This document shows positions 6,429-13,272 of a stretch of 13,326 bases of DNA, one piece after another. Source of the DNA: Clostridium sp. CAG:568 (GTDB lineage: Bacteria; Bacillota_I; Bacilli_A; RFN20; CAG-288); assembly GCA_000434395.1 (NCBI GenBank), contig FR878763.1, forward strand, positions 1-13,326. Direction: 5' to 3'. Below the pieces are notes generated by a model. The model did not search any database. It was given only the letters and a program-made list of their open reading frames with translations, and was not told where the DNA came from. The first letter of the stretch is position 1. Each line of letters opens with the position of its first letter. The position numbers were made by a program, and so were the translations under genes.

Positions 6429-7489
6429 GTGATGGTAAAAATAGATGTATTCTAGCTTTGGAAAGTAGCTGCGATGAAACAGCTGCTGCTGTATTAAAAG
6501 ATGGAGAGATGAAATCCAATATCATCTCCACACAAATTAAAGAGCATCAAAAGTTTGGAGGTGTATATCCGGAATTAGCTAGCCGTCTTCATCTTCAAAA
6601 TGTTGCGTCAGTTATCTTCATGGCTTTAGATAAAGCTGGTATTAAACCTGAAGAATTGACTCATGTGGCAGTTACAGCTGGACCTGGTCTCCCCGGTGCA
6701 TTACAAGTCGGTGTGATAGCAGCTAAGACTGTCGCCGCTTATCTTGGAATCCCTTTGATAGGGGTCCATCACTTAGCCGGACATCTATATGCTAACGAAT
6801 ATGCTGGTGATTTTCATTTTCCTATGATTGCATGCTTAGCTAGTGGTGGAAACTCAGAGATCATCTTGATGAAAGACCATCTAGATTTTGAAATCGTCGG
6901 TCAAACTTTAGATGATGCCATCGGAGAAGCTTTCGACAAAGTAGCTCGTGAAATCGGTCTTCCCTATCCTGGTGGAGTCGCAATAGATAAGCTATGCAAA
7001 GCTCATCCTGAAGTAAAACCTTTCAAACTTCCTTTCCCACGTGTTCCTGGATATAACTTATCTTATTCTGGATTGAAGTCAGCAATCATAAGAAAAGTTG
7101 AGCAAGAGAAAGCTCAAAACGGTGGAAAATTATCCGATGAAAGAGTTATTGAATACGCTAAATCTGTAGAAGTTGCTTTCGTTAATCAATTCGTTAGAAA
7201 AGCCTTTAAAGCAGCTGAAGATTTCCACGCAAAAATGGTCATAATCGGCGGAGGTGTTTCTGCTAATTCATATCTTAGAAGTGAAGTGTTGAAACACAAG
7301 GATGAATACGAAGTGTTGATTCCTCCTATGTGGTGCACTACTGATAATGCATCCATGATTGCTAAAGCAGCTGATCACATCATAGATGCCGGATACGGAA
7401 GCGACCTGTCACTTCCTACAGACCCTTGTATGAATTTGGATGGATTCCCATTCAGCGGTGAATTCAAAGGAACCTACAAGCTTAACTAA
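6425..7489 (+). CDS. tsaD: TsaD, tRNA N6-adenosine threonylcarbamoyltransferase
   Basis: TsaD (Gcp/YgjD, Kae1 family) is the catalytic subunit that moves threonylcarbamoyl from its AMP carrier to A37 of ANN-reading tRNAs, using a bound iron or zinc. Starting at 6425 it has 354 residues. Motifs in order are ILALESSCDETAAAVL (9-24), GPGLPGALQVG (86-96), HHLAGH (115-120, metal-binding His116 and His120), SGGNSEII (140-147), DDAIGEAFDKVAREIGLPYPGG (from 163), SYSGLKSA (213-220), GGGVSANSYLR (275-285) and CTTDNASMIA (304-313, metal-binding Asp307). The usual bacterial SGGHT is here SGGNS; Asn at this place is also seen in eukaryotic Kae1. I prefer ATG 6425 to the in-frame ATG at 6401 because GGAGG lies 8 nt upstream and the ATG overlaps the rimI stop as ATGA. 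Confidence 0.96.
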   Translation: MSDGKNRCILALESSCDETAAAVLKDGEMKSNIISTQIKEHQKFGGVYPELASRLHLQNVASVIFMALDKAGIKPEELTHVAVTAGPGLPGALQVGVIAAKTVAAYLGIPLIGVHHLAGHLYANEYAGDFHFPMIACLASGGNSEIILMKDHLDFEIVGQTLDDAIGEAFDKVAREIGLPYPGGVAIDKLCKAHPEVKPFKLPFPRVPGYNLSYSGLKSAIIRKVEQEKAQNGGKLSDERVIEYAKSVEVAFVNQFVRKAFKAAEDFHAKMVIIGGGVSANSYLRSEVLKHKDEYEVLIPPMWCTTDNASMIAKAADHIIDAGYGSDLSLPTDPCMNLDGFPFSGEFKGTYKLN

Positions 7490-7491
7490 GC

Positions 7492-8406
7492 ATGGGATTG
7501 ATTTATAAAGTCTTCCTTAAGATTTTCCACAAAGTATGGAAGAATGTCGAAGTGGAAGATCAGAAAAGAATGAAGACATTAGTCTTGCCTGACGATGTTT
7601 CTTTTGAAGACTTCAAGTATGGTGAGGATGACGACCCTTACCATACTTTTTCTATTTATTGGCCAAAAGATAAAGATTTGACTAAACTACCTATATTGAT
7701 TGATATTCATGGTGGAGCTTGGGCTTATGGCGATAAAGAGCTAAACAGACCTTTTTGTATGACTATGGCTCATAGTAATCTTATAGTGATGGGAATGAGT
7801 TATAGGCTTGTAGAAGGGGTTCAAGTAAATAATCAATTAGAAGATATAATAAACTCCATCAATGAATTTATAAAAGTTGCTAAAGAGAGAAAATACAATT
7901 TAGACAACGTTTTTCTTACAGGTGATTCAGCTGGCGGATACTTTGCTTTGTCACTAGCTTCTTTATTGGATAGAAAGCTAATCAATCCGATTCTAGGCTT
8001 AAATCTAAACATAGATTTCAAAGGACTAATCTTAAATCATCCAGCCTTTGATTTTGACATCATGGGTCAAACACATTTCTGGTATCCTTTGTTGTTCAGA
8101 GCTATGTTTGGAAAGAAATATAAGAAAAATCCAATATATGTAAACACTAAAAATACTAAAGTTTTAATGGATAATGTTTATCTTCCACCAATGCTATTCA
8201 TAACTTCTACCGGTGATGATGTAATGGGTGAAATAAACATCGATGTTCTTAAAGAAGTTAAAAGATACTATCCTAATATCGAAGTCATAAACAATGACAT
8301 CGACCCAAAAGGACATGTTTATAATGTCACTTATATAAATTCCAATTCAGCAATTAAAACAAACGATAAAATATTAAATTTCATTTTATCAATTTCTGAG
8401 AAATAA
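7492..8406 (+). CDS. Alpha/beta hydrolase, esterase/lipase-like (HSL/BD-FAE type)
   Basis: This 304-residue protein is a probable carboxylesterase of the alpha/beta-hydrolase fold. The oxyanion-hole motif HGGAW (73-77) and the nucleophile elbow GDSAGG (144-149, Ser146) place it near the hormone-sensitive-lipase group. The remaining triad members are probably Asp242 or Asp243 (FITSTGDD) and His275 (KGHVYN). There is no signal peptide, so it is probably cytoplasmic; a short amphipathic N-terminus (IYKVFLKIFHKVW) may touch the membrane. The ATG is 2 nt after the tsaD stop and I see no Shine-Dalgarno just before it, so translation probably depends on ribosomes finishing tsaD. Its substrate cannot be told from sequence, and its place at the end of the t6A operon need not mean a shared pathway. 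Confidence 0.88.
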   Translation: MGLIYKVFLKIFHKVWKNVEVEDQKRMKTLVLPDDVSFEDFKYGEDDDPYHTFSIYWPKDKDLTKLPILIDIHGGAWAYGDKELNRPFCMTMAHSNLIVMGMSYRLVEGVQVNNQLEDIINSINEFIKVAKERKYNLDNVFLTGDSAGGYFALSLASLLDRKLINPILGLNLNIDFKGLILNHPAFDFDIMGQTHFWYPLLFRAMFGKKYKKNPIYVNTKNTKVLMDNVYLPPMLFITSTGDDVMGEINIDVLKEVKRYYPNIEVINNDIDPKGHVYNVTYINSNSAIKTNDKILNFILSISEK

Positions 8407-8423
8407 ACTATCGCTTTTAAAAT

Positions 8424-8451
8424 TGAATGATCGTCACTAACATTGTTTTTT
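8424..8451. terminator. Weak bidirectional terminator candidate between convergent genes
   Basis: Between the hydrolase stop and the end of the minus-strand gene, AATG (8426-8429) and CATT (8441-8444) can pair across an 11-nt loop, and T6 (8446-8451) follows on the plus strand. The outer A-rich and T-rich arms could extend the pairing after a mismatch. The stem is short, so this is only a candidate; the convergent layout makes some terminator here likely. Confidence 0.25.
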
Positions 8452-8461
8452 CATAACTTCT

Positions 8462-8752
8462 TTATTTCTTCAATTTATATTTAAATGTATAACCTAAATC
8501 ATCTACAAACCCCTTCATATAGACTTTAATAAGCTGATTTACATTATTTTCAAATTCATCAAATGTTTTAGAATTGACTACTTTTTTCAAAGGTGCAGTA
8601 AAGAGGCCTTGGGTGTTATAAAACTTATAACATGTATTGAAAAATTCATCCACGTACATCAAAGGCTTATCAAGTGAATTGAATTTCAAATCTTTTTCAA
8701 GATTGTGCAAGAAGTCAAGTGCCTTCACTGGATTTGTACAATTTACTTTCAT
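8462..8752 (-). CDS. Downstream fragment of an interrupted minus-strand gene (unrecognised protein)
   Basis: This 96-residue ORF (starting MKVNCTNPVKALDF, ending YTFKYKLKK) lies in the same frame as the 246-residue ORF upstream and is separated from it by one TAA (8803-8801). The frame is open from just after that stop at 8800, so an in-frame TTG at 8791 would give 109 residues. I chose ATG 8752 because GGAG (plus 8758-8761) sits 5 nt before it, which would allow independent or re-initiated translation. The sequence looks soluble and helical with no motif I know. The simplest view is that it is the C-terminal part of one ancestral protein of about 359 residues, cut by a nonsense change or a sequencing error; a separate small protein made by re-initiation is the alternative. 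Confidence 0.5.
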   Translation of the reverse strand: MKVNCTNPVKALDFLHNLEKDLKFNSLDKPLMYVDEFFNTCYKFYNTQGLFTAPLKKVVNSKTFDEFENNVNQLIKVYMKGFVDDLGYTFKYKLKK

Positions 8753-8800
8753 CTCAACTCCAGAGCAAGCATCGAATACATCTCCAATCAATTTAGGACT

Positions 8801-9541
8801 TTACGTACAATCAAACATAGCTAACATTTCAACTATTTCATACTCTTGTGCTATGAAATTACCCATAAATGGGGTCTTAAACTCTTTGTTTTTCAAGGAT
8901 AATCTGCAGTCATTAGAAGGTGCTAGATCCATTCCAATTAAATTTCCTTTATGAAAAACTAGAGATATACATCCAGCGTGTACTTGAAAAGCATCACTAT
9001 TTTTTAAACTGACTTTTCGATAATAAGCCATCGGCTTATGAGGAATATAAGTAGCTAAGCTATTTTTTGCATTATTTGCTTCAGCTTTCGCTTTAGCATT
9101 TTCCATTTTGTCTTCAGTCAATGAAATATCATATCCACTACCACCGATGTAGTATTGAATTCTCTTCAATACGATATAAGCTCCTTCCAATGCCGAGCAT
9201 CCATGCATATGTATTTTTGCAGCGGCATAGTCATGAGGTGTAAATTCAAAAGAAAACTTAAAAAATTTAATTTTATCATCTTCATCAAAATAGCAATCTT
9301 CTCCAAAAGAATTAAGAAAATCTTCTTTTTGAGAAGCATTCACATCAGGGCGAAGTAAATACACATCATTCATCAACAAACAACCTGGATTTTTAATATT
9401 ACCTCTTTCATCAAATTTAAATGCAAATCTAATATTTACAGGTCCAAATTGAAATCCTAAAACAATTATATCCTTTTTCACACTTGCATTTTCATAATAC
9501 AAGTCAGCATAAGCCTTAACTATATCGTATTGAGTAGCCAT
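8801..9541 (-). CDS. Unrecognised protein, probably the N-terminal part of an interrupted longer gene
   Basis: This ORF encodes 246 residues beginning MATQYDIVKAYADLYYE. It has no signal peptide, no clear membrane helix and no motif that I recognise; it looks soluble and mixed alpha/beta, with an Ala/Lys-rich helix around residues 145-162 (ENAKAKAEANNAKNS). The start is well supported by GGAGG (plus 9551-9555 region) about 8 nt before the ATG. It ends at TAA 8803-8801, after which the same frame runs on without another stop to 8462, so the product may be truncated. Its strand is opposite to all neighbours apart from the left-edge ORF, and its sequence looks more A/T-rich than the flanking housekeeping genes, which fits an accessory or acquired gene. 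It is divergently arranged with asnS, with its own upstream region holding a direct repeat. No function is proposed. Confidence 0.7.
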   Translation of the reverse strand: MATQYDIVKAYADLYYENASVKKDIIVLGFQFGPVNIRFAFKFDERGNIKNPGCLLMNDVYLLRPDVNASQKEDFLNSFGEDCYFDEDDKIKFFKFSFEFTPHDYAAAKIHMHGCSALEGAYIVLKRIQYYIGGSGYDISLTEDKMENAKAKAEANNAKNSLATYIPHKPMAYYRKVSLKNSDAFQVHAGCISLVFHKGNLIGMDLAPSNDCRLSLKNKEFKTPFMGNFIAQEYEIVEMLAMFDCT

Positions 9542-9683
9542 AATGTCGTCCTCCTTTTTATTATGTATTTATATATAAAAAAACACGTGCTAAAAAAGTG
9601 CTAAAGCAACACTCGCATAAACCACCTAACACATATGAGTATTTTTCATATATAATATTTATTTGTGAAAAGGACTTATTTTT
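9542..9683. promoter_or_regulatory. Divergent promoter region between the minus-strand gene and asnS
   Basis: For asnS a perfect TATAAT lies at 9651-9656, about 28 nt before the ATG; the matching -35 (TAACAC/AACACA near 9627-9633) is weak. AAAGGA about 9 nt before 9684 is the asnS ribosome binding site. For the minus-strand gene an A/T-only stretch (9571-9580) could supply a -10. I see no T-box hallmarks (no long leader, no T-box-like conserved segment) in this 142-nt spacer, so asnS does not appear to be under T-box control here. Confidence 0.5.
9587..9605. repeat. Tandem direct repeat GTGCTAAA, 11-bp spacing, possible operator
   Basis: GTGCTAAA occurs at 9587-9594 and again at 9598-9605, exactly 11 bp apart start to start, which is about one helical turn. 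The repeat lies about 46-64 bp upstream of the ATG of the minus-strand gene, around the place of its promoter, and also upstream of the asnS -10. The spacing suits two regulator subunits binding the same face of DNA. The repeat is seen in the sequence; the role is inference and could be chance in A/T-rich DNA. Confidence 0.35.
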
Positions 9684-11057
9684 ATGGTCAAATATATTAA
9701 AGAACTTTATGATTCATTAAATGAAAAAGAGCCTTCTATAAAAGAAGGAGATACTCTTACCATTCAAGGAAGTGTTCGTTCAAATCGTGGGAATAAAGAA
9801 ATTGGATTCTTAGGAGTCAATGACGGCTCTTGCTTCAATCCAATTCAAGTCGTATATAATCCTGCTACTGATTTAGAAGCCGGAAAAGCTAAGTTAGGTG
9901 AAGCTGTTATCGTTACAGGAACTTTCCATCTCACACCTGAGATGAAACAACCTTTTGAATTGCATTTGACTGAATTCAAAGTAGCAGGATCAGTCGACGA
10001 TTCCTATCCTCTTCAAAAGAAGAAAACTTCTTATGAATACTTAAGAACTATGCCTCAACTCAGAATGCGTACAAACACATTCAATGCTGTATTTAGAATT
10101 AGAAGTGAGGCTTCTTACGCTATTCATGAGTATTTCCATAATCATGGATTCTATTACATCCACACTCCTATCTTCACCGGAGACGATTGTGAAGGAGCCG
10201 GTCAAACTTTTAGAGTAGTAACAAATCTAAAGGAACCTGATGATTTCTTCGGAAAGCCTGCTTCATTGACAGTGTCCGGACAATTACACGTAGAACCATT
10301 CGCTATGGCTTATGAAAAGGTCTACACCTTTGGACCTACATTCCGTGCTGAAAAATCCAATACTCAAAGACATGCGGCAGAATTCTGGATGATTGAACCT
10401 GAAATAGCATTTGCCGATATCAATGATGATATGGATTTAATGGAAGATTTCTTGAAATTTGTAGTGAAGAGAGTTATGGAACGTTGCTCGCAAGATATCA
10501 AATTCTTTGAGACCTGGGTCGATAAGAATCTCTCCACTAGATTAAATGATTTCTTGACCAAGCCTTTCACTCGTGTCAACTACACTGAAGGAATTAAGAT
10601 TCTTCAGGAAGCACAAAAGAACGGACATAAATTCCAATATCCTGATATTCACTGGGGAATTGATTTGATGAGTGAACATGAAAGATATCTCACTGAAGAG
10701 CACTTCAAAGGACCTATCTTCTTAACAGATTATCCTAAAGATATCAAGGCTTTCTACATGAAGCAAAATCCCGATGGAAAGACTGTTGCTGCTGTCGACT
10801 TATTGCTTCCTGAAGTCGGTGAACTTTGCGGTGGATCCCAACGTGAAGAAGACTATGACAAACTTCTTCAAAGAATGAAAGAGCTCAATATGAACATCGA
10901 AGGATATCAATGGTACTTGGATCTTAGAAGATATGGTGGATGCGTCCACTCCGGATTCGGTCTTGGATTCGATAGACTTTTGATGTTCCTTACCGGAATT
11001 CAAAACATTCGTGATGTCCAGCCTTATCCTCGTACTTACAAGGAAATGCAATTCTAA
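9684..11057 (+). CDS. asnS: Asparaginyl-tRNA synthetase (class IIb)
   Basis: AsnRS charges tRNA-Asn with asparagine using ATP, in the cytoplasm. The 457 residues fit the family. Residues about 20-105 form the OB-fold anticodon-binding domain (TLTIQGSVRSNRG, 24-36). The catalytic core shows motif 1 around AIHEYFHNHGFYYIHTP (146-162), the segment LTVSGQLHVEPFA (195-207), motif 2 TFGPTFRAEKSNTQRH (215-230) with Arg221 and the following AEFWMIEPE, and motif 3 GFGLGFDRLLMFLTG (424-438) followed by NIRDVQPYPRTY. The IRDVQPYPR ending and FWMIEPE are typical of AsnRS rather than AspRS, and there is no GAD domain. The start has AAAGGA about 9 nt upstream. A direct AsnRS means Asn-tRNA need not be made through the GatCAB amidation route. 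Confidence 0.97.
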   Translation: MVKYIKELYDSLNEKEPSIKEGDTLTIQGSVRSNRGNKEIGFLGVNDGSCFNPIQVVYNPATDLEAGKAKLGEAVIVTGTFHLTPEMKQPFELHLTEFKVAGSVDDSYPLQKKKTSYEYLRTMPQLRMRTNTFNAVFRIRSEASYAIHEYFHNHGFYYIHTPIFTGDDCEGAGQTFRVVTNLKEPDDFFGKPASLTVSGQLHVEPFAMAYEKVYTFGPTFRAEKSNTQRHAAEFWMIEPEIAFADINDDMDLMEDFLKFVVKRVMERCSQDIKFFETWVDKNLSTRLNDFLTKPFTRVNYTEGIKILQEAQKNGHKFQYPDIHWGIDLMSEHERYLTEEHFKGPIFLTDYPKDIKAFYMKQNPDGKTVAAVDLLLPEVGELCGGSQREEDYDKLLQRMKELNMNIEGYQWYLDLRRYGGCVHSGFGLGFDRLLMFLTGIQNIRDVQPYPRTYKEMQF

Positions 11058-11069
11058 TAATCAAAATCT

Positions 11070-11795
11070 ATGGCAGAAGAAACTCTATCAACTTCAACAA
11101 TTGATCAAGCTGAAGGAACAAAGGTTGAGAAAGAAATCAACCCTTATTTTGCCATAGAAGAAAAATACTTTGGAATAAAAGATAAAAAAGAAATTAGAAG
11201 AAAAAAGATTTATTGGATTAAATTTGGTGTTCTTCTCGCATTGATCATATCTTCATTAACAATGATTATTTATGATTCAATCACAAATATTAATAATGAA
11301 GCAAATTTAATTCCTGGCACTTTAGTGGATGGAATGAATTATAAGCAACTAAGAAATTCAATAAACAGATCTAGTTCAGGTGAAGATAAAACTTGGGTAG
11401 ATTTTGATGACCCATATGTGATAGGAGATTCAACAAATTTATCGATTACATTAATCGATAGAAAGTTGGTAATTTCAAATAATATATCTTCTTATTCATT
11501 TTTATTGATTAATCCAACATCCCAGGCTATATATCAAAACGATTTAACATTCAATGATGATTCATTCGATTTTAGCACTCACACTTCAATGAATGGAGAC
11601 TATGTCCTTTGTGCTTACAAAGATCCTTATACAATTCCATACAAACCGGTAGTAGATAATTATTTCTATAGAAATTTGGGTTATAGCAAATTTAGAAGAG
11701 CTTCAACTAAAGACAATTCGATTCAAATAGGTAACAATATTCAAGTTATACAAGACCCCACTCTACTTTGCTTAGTGATCATAAGAGTTTCATAA
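11070..11795 (+). CDS. Single-pass membrane protein of unknown function downstream of asnS
   Basis: This 241-residue protein has a hydrophilic cytoplasmic N-terminus (1-46) with a basic patch KDKKEIRRKK (37-46), one membrane helix (about 47-68, IYWIKFGVLLALII), and a Ser/Asn/Asp-rich outer domain (69-241) predicted to be mostly beta, as judged from its alternating pattern. The positive patch before the helix supports the N-in, C-out orientation. I do not recognise the domain. The ATG lies 12 nt after the asnS stop and has no visible Shine-Dalgarno, so it may be translated by coupling to asnS. Its sequence appears more A/T-rich and less constrained than asnS. A long-looped terminator follows, so asnS and this gene probably form one transcript. 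Confidence 0.7.
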   Translation: MAEETLSTSTIDQAEGTKVEKEINPYFAIEEKYFGIKDKKEIRRKKIYWIKFGVLLALIISSLTMIIYDSITNINNEANLIPGTLVDGMNYKQLRNSINRSSSGEDKTWVDFDDPYVIGDSTNLSITLIDRKLVISNNISSYSFLLINPTSQAIYQNDLTFNDDSFDFSTHTSMNGDYVLCAYKDPYTIPYKPVVDNYFYRNLGYSKFRRASTKDNSIQIGNNIQVIQDPTLLCLVIIRVS

Positions 11796-11810
11796 GATGA
11801 AAGACAAATG

Positions 11811-11879
11811 AAAACAATGGCTTAAACATCCGCCAATATTGATAACGATATCGACCTGGATAGTGACCATTGTTTTTTT
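11811..11879 (+). terminator. Intrinsic terminator with an unusually long, structured loop
   Basis: AAAACAATGG (11811-11820) pairs perfectly with CCATTGTTTT (11867-11876), followed by more T (through 11879). The 46-nt loop carries two 8-bp palindromes, CAATATTG and CGATATCG, and ATCC/GGAT that can form a second stem, so it may fold into a branched structure. It lies 15 nt after the stop of the membrane protein gene and most likely ends the asnS transcript. Confidence 0.6.
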
Positions 11880-12108
11880 AGGTCTTTTATTTTAGGATTG
11901 ATTATGATTATTGAAGGATCAATAAAATTAAAGAAATCAAGAAGCCTTAAAGGCGATTAAATTGTTTAGTAAAGCTCTAATAAATTAAGGTATTTAGAAA
12001 AGAAATATAAATAATACGCCAATTAAATAAGAAATGATAAAAATGTACGCCCTTTATGAAAATAAAGTAATAAAATATCTTTGCTTAACGAGGAGGAAAT
12101 CTTTAAAC
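11880..12108 (+). promoter_or_regulatory. AT-rich leader and promoter region of galE
   Basis: With the terminator before it, this forms a spacer of just over 300 bases without a convincing gene. It contains a near-palindrome GCCTTAAAGGC (11944-11954, one central mismatch) and a -10-like TATAAA (12006-12011) without a good -35. TACGCC occurs twice (near 12014 and 12043). AGGAGG (12091-12096) lies 12 nt before the galE ATG. The frame ahead of galE is open back to an ATG at 12034, but those 25 codons do not resemble any GalE N-terminus. I see no known riboswitch. Confidence 0.4.
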
Positions 12109-13272
12109 ATGAAGAAGACTGTTTTGGTAACTGGTGGAGCTGGTTATATCGGCTCCCATGCTGTTCGTCAGCTTTTGGATCACGACTTTGACGTCATCGT
12201 AGTCGATAACTTATCGACCGGACATGTAAAGGCTGTAGATCCACGTGCAAAGCTCTATTTGGGTGATGTTCGTGATTTGAACTTCTTAGCAGGAGTATTC
12301 AAAAACAACACAATAGATGGTGTAATGCACTTTGCAGGAAAAATTATCGTTCCTGAATCCGTTGGAGATCCTACTGCCTATTTTGATGATAACATTCAAG
12401 CTGTCGTTTCCGTTATTCGTTGTATGCATGCATATGGAGTTAAAAACTTCGTCTTCTCTTCAACAGCTGCTGTATACGGAACTGCTAAAACAACAGTGAT
12501 AAGCGAGGATGCTCCTTTGCATCCTGAGTCTCCTTATGGATTCTCAAAGCTTGCTGCTGAACATTTGATTGCCTTTGCCGAAAGAGCATATGGCATCAAA
12601 CATGTCATCTTCCGTTATTTCAACGTTGCAGGTGCATCACTCGATAGCAAAATAGGTGAAGCACATCCTGTTGAATCCCATTTAATTCCTGTCATAATCA
12701 ATGCTGGATTATCTGGAAAAGAGATGCAAATTTTCGGTAATGACTATGAAACACGTGATGGTACATGCTTAAGAGACTACATCCATGTAGTCGACTTAGC
12801 TGAAGCTCACGTCCTTGGAATGGAGCATTTGCTCAAAGAGGGAGAATCCGCAACTATCAACTTAGGTTCTCAAAATGGATTCACCAACAAAGAAATTCTT
12901 ACTACTGTCGATAAGGTCTTAAAAGAAGAGCACTTGTCTGAGGGTGTAAAGTGGAAGTTCGGTCCCAGAAGAGCCGGAGACCCTGCCGCTATTGTCGCAT
13001 CTAATGAAAGAGCAAAGAAAATATTAGGTTGGACTCCTAAGTATGACTTGGAGACCATGATCAAGAGTGCAATCGCTTGGAAGAACACTCACAAGAATCT
13101 TTACAACGATAAGAACGGAACTAAAATTGCTTTCGACAAAGAAGATATGAAACATATAGCCAAAGTTAGACCTGTTTCTTACAACGAGCTTGTAAAGAAG
13201 GGTGTCTACTCTGGAATCGAGCATTATGACGATATCGTCGGTGCTAAAATCGAAAAAGCTTTGACTAAGTAA
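12109..13272 (+). CDS. galE: UDP-glucose 4-epimerase with a C-terminal extension
   Basis: GalE interconverts UDP-glucose and UDP-galactose with tightly bound NAD, in the Leloir pathway and in supply of sugars for surface glycans. This is an extended short-chain dehydrogenase: NAD-binding TGGAGYIGSH (8-17), DN-STGH (33-39), FSSTAAVYG with Thr119 at the catalytic Ser/Thr place (116-124), and the Tyr143-x3-Lys147 pair in SPYGFSKLAAE. Later motifs are RYFNVAGA (169-176), RDGTCLRDYIHVVDLAEAH (216-234) and RRAGDPA (287-293). The epimerase body ends near residue 330; GalE is usually about 330-340 residues, but here 387, adding about 55 charged residues (LYNDKNG to KALTK) of unknown role. I placed the start at 12109 because the NAD-binding motif then begins at the usual distance and AGGAGG lies upstream. 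Neighbouring genes give no pathway context. Confidence 0.93.
   Translation: MKKTVLVTGGAGYIGSHAVRQLLDHDFDVIVVDNLSTGHVKAVDPRAKLYLGDVRDLNFLAGVFKNNTIDGVMHFAGKIIVPESVGDPTAYFDDNIQAVVSVIRCMHAYGVKNFVFSSTAAVYGTAKTTVISEDAPLHPESPYGFSKLAAEHLIAFAERAYGIKHVIFRYFNVAGASLDSKIGEAHPVESHLIPVIINAGLSGKEMQIFGNDYETRDGTCLRDYIHVVDLAEAHVLGMEHLLKEGESATINLGSQNGFTNKEILTTVDKVLKEEHLSEGVKWKFGPRRAGDPAAIVASNERAKKILGWTPKYDLETMIKSAIAWKNTHKNLYNDKNGTKIAFDKEDMKHIAKVRPVSYNELVKKGVYSGIEHYDDIVGAKIEKALTK

Noticed and set aside
9542..9683. T-box leader for asnS
   Set aside because: The spacer is too short for a full T-box and I see no T-box sequence or terminator/antiterminator pair in it.
11904..11960. 18-codon ORF (MIIEGSIKLKK...) between the asnS terminator and galE
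   Set aside because: It is very short with only a weak AGG upstream, and nothing supports translation.
12034..12108. Upstream in-frame ATG for galE adding 25 residues
   Set aside because: The GalE N-terminus normally begins just before TGGAGYIG; AGGAGG lies before 12109 and the extra residues do not look like GalE.
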